Below are positions 8,007 to 16,744 of a stretch of DNA of 54,118 nt, piece by piece. Made by a program: the position numbers and the translations under genes. The stretch spans positions 1 to 54,118 of the forward strand of contig CAKOIF010000009.1 in NCBI GenBank assembly GCA_934086485.1, written 5' to 3'. This stretch comes from an uncultured Bacilli bacterium (GTDB taxonomy: Bacteria > Bacillota_I > Bacilli_A > RF39 > UBA660). The notes below the pieces were generated by a model. It saw only the letters and a list, made by a program, of their open reading frames with translations, was not told the origin of the DNA and did no database searches. Every line of letters begins with the position of its first letter. Within the stretch, counting starts at the first letter, position 1.

Positions 8007-10808
8007 TTATTTTAAATATTTTTTTAAATATAAACCTGTATAAGAATTTTTATTTTTTACTATTTCCTCAGGAGTACCAGTACAAACTATTTTACCGCCA
8101 CCATCTCCGCCTTCAGGTCCTAAATCAATAATATAATCCGCAACTTTAATTACATCTAAATTATGTTCAATTACAATAACAGTATCACCATTATCAACAA
8201 TACTATTTAATATTTCAAGTAATTTTTTTATATCATCAGTATGAAGACCTGTTGTTGGTTCATCTAATATAAATACACTCTTACCAGTGGCTTTCTTTTG
8301 AAGTTCTTTAGAAAGTTTAACTCTACCTGCTTCTCCTCCAGAAAGTTCTACAGCACTTTGACCAAGTTTAATATATGAAAGACCAACATCATTTAAAACT
8401 TTTAATTTATTATATATTTTAGGAACATTTTCAAAAAATTCTAGAGCCTGGCTTACACGCATATCAAGTACATCAGCAATATTTTTACCTTTATATGTTA
8501 CACTTAAAGTTTCTTTATTATATCTTTTACCATGGCATACATCACAAGTTACATAAACATCAGGTAAAAAATGCATTTCTATTTTCTTAACACCATCACC
8601 TTGACAGGCTTCACATCTTCCACCTTTTACATTGAAAGAAAATTTACCCTTATCATACCCTTTGATTTTTGCCTCTTTAGTATTTGTAAATAAATCTCTA
8701 ATATCATCAAAAACGCCTACATAAGTTGCTGGATTACTTCGTGGAGTTCTACCTATTGCATCTTGTGTAATCATTACAACCTTATCAATATTAGAAAGGC
8801 CTTCGACTTTGTCACATTTACCAGGAATAACTTTTGATTTATATACATAATTTTGAAGTGTTTTATAAAGTATTTCATTTACTAAAGTGCTTTTACCACT
8901 TCCAGAAACACCAGTTACACAAACGAACTTACCTAAAGGAAAATCTACATCAATATCTCTTAAATTATTTTCTTTAGCACCTTTGATAGTTAAAAATTTA
9001 CCATTTCCTTTTCTACGAGTTTTAGGAACCTCAATTTTAAGTTCTCCATTTAAATATTTACCAGTTAAACTATTTTTATTTTTCATAACTTCCTCAGGAG
9101 TACCAAAAGCAACAACATTACCGCCATTTTCACCAGCACCAGGTCCAATGTCCACTAAAAAGTCACATTGTCTCATTGTATCTTCATCGTGTTCAACTAC
9201 AATTAAAGTATTTCCTAAATCTCGCATTTCTTTAAGACTATTTATAAGCCTTTGGTTATCTCTTTGATGAAGTCCAATTGAGGGTTCATCAAGAACATAT
9301 AATACTCCAGAAAGTTTACTTCCTATTTGAGTGGCAAGTCTAATTCTTTGGGCTTCACCACCAGATAATGTTTCAGCACTTCTATTTAATGTTAAATAAT
9401 TAAGCCCAACATTTTCCAAAAATGTAAGTCGATTAATAATTTCCTTTAAAACAAGTAAACTTATATTTTTTTCTTCTTCATTAAGTTTTAAACTTTCTAA
9501 GAAATTTTTAAGTTTTGTTAAGTTCATATCTGTTAAATCATAAATATTCTTTTTATTTATAAATACATTTAAAACTTCTTTCTTTAGTCTTGTACCTTTA
9601 CATTTTTCACAAGTACTTTCAACCATATAATTTGATAGCCAATCTCTTACCCAAGACGCAGATGTTTCAATATATCTACGCTGAAGTAAATTAACTACAC
9701 CTTCATAATAATCAGTTACATATCTAACATTTCCAGTTTTTGATTCATACTTAAAATCCAGTTTTTCTTTTGTACCATAAAATATAATATCAAGTTTTTC
9801 ACGAGAAATATTTTTAACTGGAGTATCCATATCTATATCATATTTTTTACATACTTGTTTTAAAGCACTAAAATATAAATTATTATCATTATTTATAGGA
9901 AGAAGTGCACCGTGATTTAAAGTTTTATCTTTATCAGGCATAATAAGATCTTCGCTTATTTTAAGTTTAGTTCCTATACCTTTACATTCCTCACAAGCTC
10001 CATAAGGTGAGTTAAATGAAAAAAGCCTTGGTTCTAGTTCAGGAATAGAATAATTACATTTATTACAAGCATATTTTTCACTCATAACTATTTCTTCTTC
10101 ATCAATTAAAAATACTACTTTACCATTTGCCATTTTACAAGAGGCTTCAATATCTTCGAAAATCCTGCTTCTTTCATCACTTGCAACTGTTAATTTATCA
10201 ATTACAATATCAATATTATCTTTTTTATTTTTTTCTAAAGTAAAATCATCATCAACATTAACAAAACTTCCATTTACTCTAAGTTTAGTATAACCACTTT
10301 TTTTAGCCTCTTCGATTTCTTCCTCATGCATACCTTTTTCACCATGAATTATTGGTGATAAAATACTTATTTTTTTACCATCATATTCCATAATTTTATT
10401 AGTCATTTCCTCAATAGATTGACTCTTAATAGGAATTTTATGAGTTGGACAATAAGGCACACCTATTCTAGCAAATAAAAGTCTTAAATAATCATATATT
10501 TCCGTAATAGTTCCCACTGTTGAACGAGGATTTTTATTCGTAGATTTTTGATCAATACTAATTGATGGGGATAATCCTTCGATTGAATCAACATCAGGTT
10601 TTTCTGTACCACCAATAAACTGTCTTGCATAAGCAGATAAGCTTTCAACATATCTTCTTTGACCCTCAGCAAAAATTGTATCAAATGCTAAACTACTTTT
10701 TCCACTTCCTGATACACCAGTCATTACAATTAATTTATTTTTAGGAAGTTCAATATTTATATTTTTTAAATTATTTTCTCTTGCTCCCTTTACTATAATT
10801 TTATCCAT
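8007..10808 (-). CDS. uvrA: excinuclease ABC subunit A
   Basis: UvrA is the damage-sensing ATPase of nucleotide excision repair; it loads UvrB on lesions. The 933-aa protein has two ABC modules: Walker A GVSGSGKSSLAFDT near residue 30 and GVSGSGKSTL near 640, signatures LSGGEAQRIRLA and LSGGEAGRVKLS, and both zinc-finger sets (CNKC...CEEC near residue 250 and CEAC...CDVC near 735). All key elements are present and the length is normal. The gene stands alone here, without uvrB. A LexA-like box upstream suggests SOS control. Confidence 0.98.
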   Translation of the reverse strand: MDKIIVKGARENNLKNINIELPKNKLIVMTGVSGSGKSSLAFDTIFAEGQRRYVESLSAYARQFIGGTEKPDVDSIEGLSPSISIDQKSTNKNPRSTVGTITEIYDYLRLLFARIGVPYCPTHKIPIKSQSIEEMTNKIMEYDGKKISILSPIIHGEKGMHEEEIEEAKKSGYTKLRVNGSFVNVDDDFTLEKNKKDNIDIVIDKLTVASDERSRIFEDIEASCKMANGKVVFLIDEEEIVMSEKYACNKCNYSIPELEPRLFSFNSPYGACEECKGIGTKLKISEDLIMPDKDKTLNHGALLPINNDNNLYFSALKQVCKKYDIDMDTPVKNISREKLDIIFYGTKEKLDFKYESKTGNVRYVTDYYEGVVNLLQRRYIETSASWVRDWLSNYMVESTCEKCKGTRLKKEVLNVFINKKNIYDLTDMNLTKLKNFLESLKLNEEEKNISLLVLKEIINRLTFLENVGLNYLTLNRSAETLSGGEAQRIRLATQIGSKLSGVLYVLDEPSIGLHQRDNQRLINSLKEMRDLGNTLIVVEHDEDTMRQCDFLVDIGPGAGENGGNVVAFGTPEEVMKNKNSLTGKYLNGELKIEVPKTRRKGNGKFLTIKGAKENNLRDIDVDFPLGKFVCVTGVSGSGKSTLVNEILYKTLQNYVYKSKVIPGKCDKVEGLSNIDKVVMITQDAIGRTPRSNPATYVGVFDDIRDLFTNTKEAKIKGYDKGKFSFNVKGGRCEACQGDGVKKIEMHFLPDVYVTCDVCHGKRYNKETLSVTYKGKNIADVLDMRVSQALEFFENVPKIYNKLKVLNDVGLSYIKLGQSAVELSGGEAGRVKLSKELQKKATGKSVFILDEPTTGLHTDDIKKLLEILNSIVDNGDTVIVIEHNLDVIKVADYIIDLGPEGGDGGGKIVCTGTPEEIVKNKNSYTGLYLKKYLK

Positions 10809-10865
10809 ACTATCCCTTCTTTGCTTTTATTATTCTACCACAAAAATTAATTTTTTTGCATAATT

Positions 10866-10906
10866 AATATAACATATTTAAAAATATATTTCAAGTACAC
10901 TTGTTC
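10866..10906 (-). promoter_or_regulatory. uvrA promoter with LexA-like box
   Basis: On the minus strand TTGAAA (10889-10894) and TATATT (10866-10871) are 17 nt apart. Directly upstream of the -35 lies CGAACAAGTGTAC (box at 10895-10906), which fits the Gram-positive LexA/DinR site GAAC-N4-GTTC with one mismatch. Since uvrA is a standard SOS gene, this is a plausible operator. Confidence 0.55.
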
Positions 10907-10919
10907 GATATATTTTAAT

Positions 10920-10952
10920 AAAAAAAATAATAGTTTTATTTGCTATTATTTT
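10920..10952 (-). terminator. terminator of the 124-aa two-helix protein gene
   Basis: AAAATAATAG and CTATTATTTT form a 10-bp stem with a 9-nt loop, followed on the minus strand by seven T residues. The hairpin overlaps the last codons and stop of the gene. Confidence 0.75.
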
Positions 10953-11310
10953 CGTTATAAACTTCAACTTTTTTTAAACAATAATTTCCTTTTGGATGAG
11001 TAAAACACTCCATACAAACATCATAATCCTTTTCTACCATATCAAACCCTGTTATAAGTGGATAAATACCATTCATAATACTTGGTAAGAAAAATATTAC
11101 AACTGCAATTATAAACTTTGTAATAAGACCTCTGATACCTTTTTTAACTTCTTTATCATCATCTGATATAACTGCTTTTCCTAGTGTTATTATACCTAAC
11201 ACAATCAATATAATTGGAAGTACTATTTTAAATATTAATAATACAAAACCAAGCCCTTGCCATATTGTTATAGTACTAGCACAAAATCCATTTTCGGTTC
11301 CAATATTCAT
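10936..11310 (-). CDS. small two-helix membrane protein, VirB2/TrbC-like topology (paralog 2)
   Basis: The 124-aa protein has two hydrophobic helices (about residues 15-45 and 65-90) joined by GKAVISDDDKEVKKGIRGLITKFI, an acidic-then-basic loop, and a Cys-containing C-terminal tail (CMECF, YCLKK). The arrangement resembles VirB2/TrbC pilin-type or channel proteins. It is a clear paralog of the next gene, sharing the DDDKE loop, ITKFI-AVVIFFLP and an N-terminal FCAST/FCSTT motif. It has its own promoter and terminator, so it can be expressed apart from the pilus operons. I infer a role in the adjacent surface-appendage system; no direct motif proves it. Confidence 0.5.
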   Translation of the reverse strand: MNIGTENGFCASTITIWQGLGFVLLIFKIVLPIILIVLGIITLGKAVISDDDKEVKKGIRGLITKFIIAVVIFFLPSIMNGIYPLITGFDMVEKDYDVCMECFTHPKGNYCLKKVEVYNENNSK

Positions 11311-11333
11311 AATTTCACCCCTTTGGTAACAAT

Positions 11334-11362
11334 ACTATACCATATATTAGAAAAAATTACAA
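11334..11362 (-). promoter_or_regulatory. promoter of the 124-aa gene
   Basis: TTGTAA (11357-11362) and TATAGT (11334-11339) are 17 nt apart on the minus strand, with a TGG extension before the -10. Confidence 0.65.
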
Positions 11363-11392
11363 ATAAAAACCATTATTTTGTATATAATGGTT
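11362..11392 (-). terminator. terminator of the 118-aa gene
   Basis: AACCATTAT and ATAATGGTT form a 9-bp stem with a 7-nt loop on the minus strand, followed by a T-rich run. It touches the stop codon of the 118-aa gene and abuts the promoter of the next one. Confidence 0.75.
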
Positions 11393-11747
11393 ATTTACTA
11401 ACTTGACAATTATTTGGACTACTTATACAATTTACACAAATCATATAGTCTGCTTCAACTTCGCTAAATCCATTAACAAGTTTGAAACATGCTGTAACAA
11501 GGTTTGGTAAAAAGAATATAACAACTGCAGCAATAAATTTAGTTATTAATTTATTAACTTGAGTTTTAATCTCTTTATCATCATCAGCAAGAACAGCCTT
11601 TCCAAGTCCTATAATTCCTAAAACAATAAGCATAATAGGAATAACAATTTTTAAAATTAAAACGATTCTTCCAATGAATTGCCATACCTCAGCAGTAGTA
11701 GAACAAAAAGCACCATTTCCAACATTATCAATACCTGACATATACAA
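11391..11747 (-). CDS. small two-helix membrane protein, VirB2/TrbC-like topology (paralog 1)
   Basis: The 118-aa protein shares layout and many residues with its downstream paralog: an FCSTTAEVWQFIG N terminus, helix 1 ending in LGIIGLGKAVLADDDKEIK, helix 2 ending in AAVVIFFLPN and a tail with CVNCISSPNNC. The four conserved cysteines in the tail and the N-terminal FC could form disulfides outside the cell. It has its own promoter (TTGACA-17-TAAAAT) and terminator. It lies just downstream of the TadZ/pilin unit; a function in the pilus machinery or a secretion channel is an inference. Confidence 0.5.
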   Translation of the reverse strand: MYMSGIDNVGNGAFCSTTAEVWQFIGRIVLILKIVIPIMLIVLGIIGLGKAVLADDDKEIKTQVNKLITKFIAAVVIFFLPNLVTACFKLVNGFSEVEADYMICVNCISSPNNCQVSK

Positions 11748-11766
11748 CTCTCCTTTACATATCTTT

Positions 11767-11795
11767 ATTTTACCTTTTTTACCTAATTATGTCAA
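11767..11795 (-). promoter_or_regulatory. promoter of the 118-aa gene
   Basis: TTGACA (11790-11795) and TAAAAT (11767-11772) are 17 nt apart on the minus strand, with AAGGAGAG before the start codon downstream. Confidence 0.75.
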
Positions 11796-11820
11796 TAATT
11801 AAGTATCTACTTTACATAAT

Positions 11821-12819
11821 TTACCTAAATAAACTAAATCCTTTCGATTCGTGATCGTCTATTCTTGTAAATCCTAACTCCTTAAGTAATTTCTTTATTA
11901 CCACATTATCATCGATTTTATCATCAACATTTGGCATATTATAAAATACTTTACTTCCACTTTCCTTTTCAAAATCAGCTACATCACTTTGTGAAAGTAC
12001 ACTTCTATTTAAAATAATTTTTTTACCTTTTAATTTACTAAATATTTGTCTATCTAACTTAATTAATTTATTTAATTGAATTAACCCTGGCTCTATTAAA
12101 TAAAGAACATCAGTAAAATAACTTTCAACATCAGCATTATTCATATCTATCAATATAACTTCAGTTTCATTATTATTTAAATTACTTAAGTACTTATTTA
12201 ATTCAAAACTATTAACATTAACATCTAGATTATTATCGTTAAAATATATTAGATCGCCTTTGTCAAGTTCACAAGCCTTAACTTTATAATTTTTTTCTAA
12301 ATGTTTTTTTAATAAATAAGTAAGTGTTGTGGCACCAGCGTGCTCTGTAACATTTTTAATACCAATAATTCTTTGTCCTATAAAACCAACATTATTTGTT
12401 TTTGCATTATCATTAAGTTTAGGTTCTTCCATACGCATATTTAAATCGTGATAATTAGCAACATCTTTATATGTATTTGGATTATCTATTAAAAATGGTA
12501 TTGCATCAGCATTTTTAGTAAAATTATAAATACCCATTGATACTAAACTAGATAAATACATTGGTGAGGATACAACATTTGAATCATCTAGAAGTATAAT
12601 AACTTTAGACATGTCAAATGCCACAGACAAATTTTGCATAGTATTAATATTTTCATAATCCTCAAGAGCGGTAATATCAAGAATCATTCTATTATAATAG
12701 AAATTCTTAAATGTTGCCGCTAAATCATCAACTGTAAATACTCCATTTAAAGTTTTTATTACATCGATTCCTAAACTCATTAAAATACTTTCATTTTTAT
12801 TTGAAATAATAACATTCAT
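11821..12819 (-). CDS. tadZ: TadZ/CpaE-like pilus-localisation ATPase
   Basis: The 332-aa protein has an N-terminal receiver-like domain lacking phosphorylation residues (1-140), then a ParA/MinD-type fold beginning IIGIKNVTEHAGATTLTYLL. That matches the atypical P-loop of TadZ/CpaE, where GATTL is kept but the usual signature lysine is missing. VILIDMNN is the Walker B strand. TadZ/CpaE proteins place the Tad machine at a pole or focus. It is the last gene of the pilin transcription unit, 9 nt after the TadE-like gene, which supports the assignment. ATPase activity may be weak or absent. Confidence 0.7.
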   Translation of the reverse strand: MNVIISNKNESILMSLGIDVIKTLNGVFTVDDLAATFKNFYYNRMILDITALEDYENINTMQNLSVAFDMSKVIILLDDSNVVSSPMYLSSLVSMGIYNFTKNADAIPFLIDNPNTYKDVANYHDLNMRMEEPKLNDNAKTNNVGFIGQRIIGIKNVTEHAGATTLTYLLKKHLEKNYKVKACELDKGDLIYFNDNNLDVNVNSFELNKYLSNLNNNETEVILIDMNNADVESYFTDVLYLIEPGLIQLNKLIKLDRQIFSKLKGKKIILNRSVLSQSDVADFEKESGSKVFYNMPNVDDKIDDNVVIKKLLKELGFTRIDDHESKGFSLFR

Positions 12820-12828
12820 TTTATTCTC

Positions 12829-13356
12829 CTATTTATATAATAATTTTGTTTCACCAATTGCTCTAAAATTAAATAATGTATTAAGAATTGGTATATCAAG
12901 TTGATAAAAAACATATATCTGATAATAATAACCTTTTAAAGTATCATCACTACCATTTTTTTGTGCTGGTATTTTAGCGATACAAAATGAATCTTTTCTA
13001 CCAGTCATAGTTTTTTCGCCAGTTCGTTGATAACCAGCAACTACGGCTTTAGTTTTTTGCTCGTTCAAATAATTTTCTATATCTTCACAAGAACCAGTTT
13101 GTCTATATGAATTACTATCAAGTGAATCTATAATCTTTTGTAATGTTTCTTCATCTTTTAGCCTTGTGTTACAAGATCCCGAAGAACATTCTGCAGATAA
13201 ATCAAGACCACCTGCTGATTCTAATATTGATACTAATTGATCTTTTATTGCAAAAGCATTGGATTGATTTAATGTATATGACATAATACCTGCAAAAATT
13301 AATATTAAAACTACAACAATCAAAAATAATTGTATTCCGCCTATTCCTTCTCTCAT
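12829..13356 (-). CDS. TadE-like pseudopilin
   Basis: The 175-aa protein starts MREGIGGIQLFLIVVVLILIFAGIM, a short charged leader followed by one helix, as in prepilin-like proteins, then a soluble region with four cysteines (AECSSGSCNTR, GSCEDIE, FCIAK) and a strand-rich C terminus. In Tad systems such proteins (TadE/TadF or minor pilins) prime or cap the pilus. The family's usual Glu five residues after the cleavage site is not present. It lies 3 nt downstream of the second pilin gene. Family call is by architecture and context. Confidence 0.55.
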   Translation of the reverse strand: MREGIGGIQLFLIVVVLILIFAGIMSYTLNQSNAFAIKDQLVSILESAGGLDLSAECSSGSCNTRLKDEETLQKIIDSLDSNSYRQTGSCEDIENYLNEQKTKAVVAGYQRTGEKTMTGRKDSFCIAKIPAQKNGSDDTLKGYYYQIYVFYQLDIPILNTLFNFRAIGETKLLYK

Positions 13357-13359
13357 ACT

Positions 13360-13581
13360 CTACCCCTTATAATTACACAAAAATTCTTTACCATCTAAAT
13401 AGCATTTAACCATTCCATCTTGATCTGGTTCCGGTAAGCATTTTGCTTTTTCACAACTGGTTTGCGTAACAAAATTATTTTTAATCATTGGCCAAATAGT
13501 AAAGTAAAAAAAGGCTATTAGAATAGCCACACAAATAATAACAACAACAAGATTTGATAGCTCTCCCGTAGCCCTTTTCAT
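13360..13581 (-). CDS. small Flp-like pilin, copy 2
   Basis: The 73-aa protein starts MKRATGELSNLVVVIICVAI: a basic leader, a Gly as the likely prepilin cleavage residue, then a single long helix, and a tail of about 30 residues with four cysteines (CEKAKC, CYLDGKEFLC). It shares ATGELS with the pilin upstream. It is likely a pilus subunit or minor pilin, assembled by TadA/B/C. It sits 14 nt after pilin 1 and 3 nt before the TadE-like gene. Confidence 0.6.
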   Translation of the reverse strand: MKRATGELSNLVVVIICVAILIAFFYFTIWPMIKNNFVTQTSCEKAKCLPEPDQDGMVKCYLDGKEFLCNYKG

Positions 13582-13595
13582 AACTTACTCCTTAA

Positions 13596-13841
13596 TTAAT
13601 CTTTAGTTTCACAATCACATAAAATTGTGTCATCACTAATTGTCATATCATCATTATAATAATGACATTCTTGTTTTTTACCATCGCAATCTCCACATTG
13701 AATTGCAGTTTGACAATAAGTTCTCGCTCTAATTGCAGCCTTTAATGCTGGATATAAGAATACAGTAAATAATGATAATATTGCAGCAATTGCAACTACA
13801 GTAATAACTGTTGTACTTAATTCACCAGTAGCTTCTTTCAT
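13596..13841 (-). CDS. small Flp-like pilin, copy 1 (probable major pilin)
   Basis: The 81-aa protein starts MKEATGELSTTVITVVAIAA, with a short leader, Gly-Glu at the expected cleavage point and one hydrophobic helix ending in YPALKAAIRAR, then a tail with six cysteines (CQTAIQCGDC, ECHYY, CDCETKD). It resembles Tad/Flp pilins in size and N terminus, but the Glu follows the Gly directly instead of lying five residues in. It is the first gene behind a strong promoter of its own with a GGAGGAG ribosome binding site, as expected for the major subunit. The Cys-rich tail suggests disulfide-stabilised subunits outside the cell (inference). Confidence 0.65.
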   Translation of the reverse strand: MKEATGELSTTVITVVAIAAILSLFTVFLYPALKAAIRARTYCQTAIQCGDCDGKKQECHYYNDDMTISDDTILCDCETKD

Positions 13842-13871
13842 TTAATAACTCCTCCTTTATTATATATTTTT

Positions 13872-13900
13872 ATTATAGCAACTTTTTTTATTTTTATCAA
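13872..13900 (-). promoter_or_regulatory. promoter of the pilin unit
   Basis: TTGATA (13895-13900) and TATAAT (13872-13877) are 17 nt apart on the minus strand, followed by GGAGGAG before the pilin start. It separates pilin expression from tadA-tadB-tadC. Confidence 0.8.
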
Positions 13901-13911
13901 TAGACTTTACA

Positions 13912-14703
13912 CTATATGTTAATCATTTGTAAAACGGCTAGTATTAAGACTATCATAACCCCTACACCTGTAGTAATTAACATTTTCATTGTCATACCTT
14001 CCATCTTATCAAGTCTATTTTTATATCTTGTTTCTCTTGCTTTTTGTTGAAGTGATGAAATAGATTTAGAAAAAGTTAGCAATTGTTCTTGTTTTCTTTC
14101 CTGTCTTCCTAAACTTAATCTATATAAAAGTCTCATCATTCTCATACTATCTCTTACAGGATATGTCTTGGCAAACTCCATATAAGGATTAATTGTATCA
14201 TCACCGGAATTAATCGCATTTATTAAATCTTGTAATCCAGGTTTAAATATTTCTGGTGCATCATTAATTGATTTACCAATCGCAACAGGAACAGTATAGT
14301 GTTGAATTAATATTTCAATACTTTTTAAGTAATGTGGTAAAAGTGAATCAATTTGTGCAATATGTTTTCTATAATAACTTTTTAAATTCATATAAGTTAT
14401 CTTAAATACGCCATAACCGGCAGCACAAGCAATAACAATTTTGATTGCGGAAAATCCTCCGGTTATTGACCACAAAAACGCAAGTATTAAAGCAATTAAT
14501 CCATTTCTAACTCTTTTATTAAAAAGTATATCAGGATTTACAGCATTACCATATTTGGCTTTAACATAGAAATCCCAGTCACTTTCCTTTAATTTTCTAA
14601 ATATTGCTTCATTATCACTAATTAATTTGCTAAAACTAATTTGGCCTGTAGCAAACATTATTCCATATATAATTACGCCTAAAATAACTATTTCATAATA
14701 CAT
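13912..14703 (-). CDS. tadC: TadC-like inner-membrane platform protein
   Basis: The 263-aa protein has N-terminal helices (residues 1-20, 70-95), a cytosolic helical T2SSF/GspF-type domain (about 115-225) and a C-terminal helix ending in the very last residues. Tad systems use two such halves, TadB and TadC, as the membrane platform on which TadA acts. It follows the TadB-like gene with a 1-nt gap. The cytosolic domain includes HYLKSIEILIQHYTVPVAIGKSI, typical of the T2SSF fold. Confidence 0.75.
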   Translation of the reverse strand: MYYEIVILGVIIYGIMFATGQISFSKLISDNEAIFRKLKESDWDFYVKAKYGNAVNPDILFNKRVRNGLIALILAFLWSITGGFSAIKIVIACAAGYGVFKITYMNLKSYYRKHIAQIDSLLPHYLKSIEILIQHYTVPVAIGKSINDAPEIFKPGLQDLINAINSGDDTINPYMEFAKTYPVRDSMRMMRLLYRLSLGRQERKQEQLLTFSKSISSLQQKARETRYKNRLDKMEGMTMKMLITTGVGVMIVLILAVLQMINI

Positions 14704-14704
14704 A

Positions 14705-15601
14705 TTATTCTACCCCCACATCTTCATTGTAATACTTCTCTCCCTTTAAAAGAAATAGAGCATTAACAATTATAATAGCGTGTAAAATAATTTGTACATA
14801 CCATAAATCCAAAAGTTCAATATATCTTTCAGAACCATACATATACTGAACAGCAAGTATTAAGAAAAATAAGGCTAAACCAAATTTAATAAATTTAGAA
14901 TGAAATTGTTTTCTATCCATTTGATCTCTATATACTCCTTCAACAAGAGCATCTATATCCATTGCCATGTTTTCCAAACTTTGTCCAGCATCTCTAGCAC
15001 CCTCTTTTGTAATTTGAAAGAATAATTGATGCATATTTTTTACCATATAATATGGATATTTCTTATTAAAATAATCAATTGATTCATCAATTGTACCATT
15101 TTGGTATGACATATCAATCATTTTTCTTAAATCACCAAGCACTGGTTCTTCGATTATACCAGAGTCTCTAACACCCTCGAGAGATTTAACAAAGCTTTGT
15201 GTTGTATTAAACTCCATTATTACATTGGTAGTATATGTTTCAATTTGTTCAAATATAAATTCTGAATATATTCTTTGACATCTTAAATATGCTAAATAAG
15301 GAATAACTGATATAGCAAGTACAGCATATAAAATACATAATAAAATATTATAAAAATATAAATATGCAACAACACCAGCGAATCCCGCAAAAATGACTAT
15401 TTGAGAAATATACTGCCTAGTAGTAAACTCCTGTCCTAACTCTTTTGCTTTTGCTCTAACCGTTTTAAATGAATACGGTGCATATTTTTCATATGCTTCG
15501 GATGCCGTAGTAATAAAAAATTTATATACATTTTCACCAGGATTTTTACGATATAATATTATAAAAATTCCTAGAAATAGTAATATAATAAATTCTATCA
15601 T
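14705..15601 (-). CDS. tadB: TadB-like inner-membrane platform protein
   Basis: The 298-aa protein has helices at residues 1-15, 60-95 and 230-290 and a T2SSF-like cytosolic domain between (IETYTTNVIMEFNTTQSFVKSLEGVRDSG). It contains EGARDAGQSLENMAMDIDAL, a segment like the conserved Glu-rich helix of the family. Its stop is followed directly by tadC, and tadA lies 11 nt upstream, giving the standard tadA-tadB-tadC order. Confidence 0.78.
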   Translation of the reverse strand: MIEFIILLFLGIFIILYRKNPGENVYKFFITTASEAYEKYAPYSFKTVRAKAKELGQEFTTRQYISQIVIFAGFAGVVAYLYFYNILLCILYAVLAISVIPYLAYLRCQRIYSEFIFEQIETYTTNVIMEFNTTQSFVKSLEGVRDSGIIEEPVLGDLRKMIDMSYQNGTIDESIDYFNKKYPYYMVKNMHQLFFQITKEGARDAGQSLENMAMDIDALVEGVYRDQMDRKQFHSKFIKFGLALFFLILAVQYMYGSERYIELLDLWYVQIILHAIIIVNALFLLKGEKYYNEDVGVE

Positions 15602-15612
15602 AAAACTCCTTT

Positions 15613-16728
15613 CTATAATGTATCTAATTCAACATTTTGATTTACATTATCCTCTTTTGAAACACTATTTTTTGCCTCACTAAATAAAGATTCATCCAAA
15701 ACTTTTCCTTGTGCTCCAAAATAATCTTTTAAGTATTTAGTTGGTTTATTATAATTAATTGTTCCATCTAAACTTTTTGAAAAAATTTGATTTGCTTTTG
15801 CTTCATTATTTTCATCAACATAAAACTCAGTTACTTCAACAATCTCACGTTGGAACCTTTGAAGTTCTGCACTCATATAACCTTTAACGTGAATACCAAT
15901 TTGTACATATCTATGAATAGATTTTAGAAATTGTTCAATATCTTGATTACTTTCAAGAAGTGAATACATACGCATTGGAATATGACTAGCACTATCTGAG
16001 TGAATTGTTGATATAATGTTGTGTCCTGATGAAATTGAGTTACGTACCGCAGTAACAGCCTCTGCAGAACGAACTTCGGATAGTAATATCCATTTAGGGT
16101 TCTGTCTCATACAAGTAACAAGTACATCTGAATAAGATGCAATATTATTTGTTTTCATTGCAACGATATCCCTATGTGGAAATATTCTATCAAGGTGTAG
16201 TTCTAGAGTATCTTCAATCGTAATAATTTTTTCATTTTCTTCAGTATTCGAAGCAAGGTATTTTGCAAGTTCTGTTTTACCTGAACCAGTTTCTCCGGAA
16301 ATTAATATATTACAGTGTGCTTTTACACACGAAATTAAAAAGTTATGAATATTTTCGGTTACATATTTTTCACTTAATAATTTATTCTTGTTTAATCTTA
16401 TTTTTGCAGGTGTTTTTCTTATAACACATGCAATTCCGTTTGTGGCAATACTTTCGTGAACAAAGTTAAGACGAAGTTCTGTACTTTCAGCATCCAAAAA
16501 TGGATGAGCCATATTAAATGTTGTTCCCATAACATTTGAACATTGGAAAGCAAGTTTTTCCATTAATGCATTATTTATTTCTGGTCTATTAACCATATAA
16601 ATACCTTTATCAAGAGTTTTTAACCAAACATTACCTCCATTTGAATACGAAATATCGGTAATGTTATCGTCGTTTAAAAACTCTGTAATAGGTCCAAAAT
16701 CTAACTGTGAAAATATTGTATCTTTCAC
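15613..16728 (-). CDS. tadA: TadA/CpaF-family pilus assembly ATPase
   Basis: The 371-aa protein is a secretion-superfamily ATPase. An N-terminal domain (about 1-115) precedes the motor domain with Walker A GETGSGKT (145-152), an Asp box EDTLEL, Walker B LLSEVRS and the His box TIHSDSASH, all as in CpaF/TadA. It powers extension (and in some species retraction) of Tad pili from the cytosolic face. The N-terminal extension of longer CpaF proteins is absent. It is the second gene behind the cpaB promoter, 16 nt downstream of cpaB. Confidence 0.92.
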   Translation of the reverse strand: MKDTIFSQLDFGPITEFLNDDNITDISYSNGGNVWLKTLDKGIYMVNRPEINNALMEKLAFQCSNVMGTTFNMAHPFLDAESTELRLNFVHESIATNGIACVIRKTPAKIRLNKNKLLSEKYVTENIHNFLISCVKAHCNILISGETGSGKTELAKYLASNTEENEKIITIEDTLELHLDRIFPHRDIVAMKTNNIASYSDVLVTCMRQNPKWILLSEVRSAEAVTAVRNSISSGHNIISTIHSDSASHIPMRMYSLLESNQDIEQFLKSIHRYVQIGIHVKGYMSAELQRFQREIVEVTEFYVDENNEAKANQIFSKSLDGTINYNKPTKYLKDYFGAQGKVLDESLFSEAKNSVSKEDNVNQNVELDTL

Positions 16729-16744
16729 AAAATATCACTCCTTT

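Noticed and set aside
9010..9267. Plus-strand ORF inside uvrA with a Pro-rich translation
   Set aside because: It lies fully within the conserved UvrA coding frame and has no ribosome binding site.
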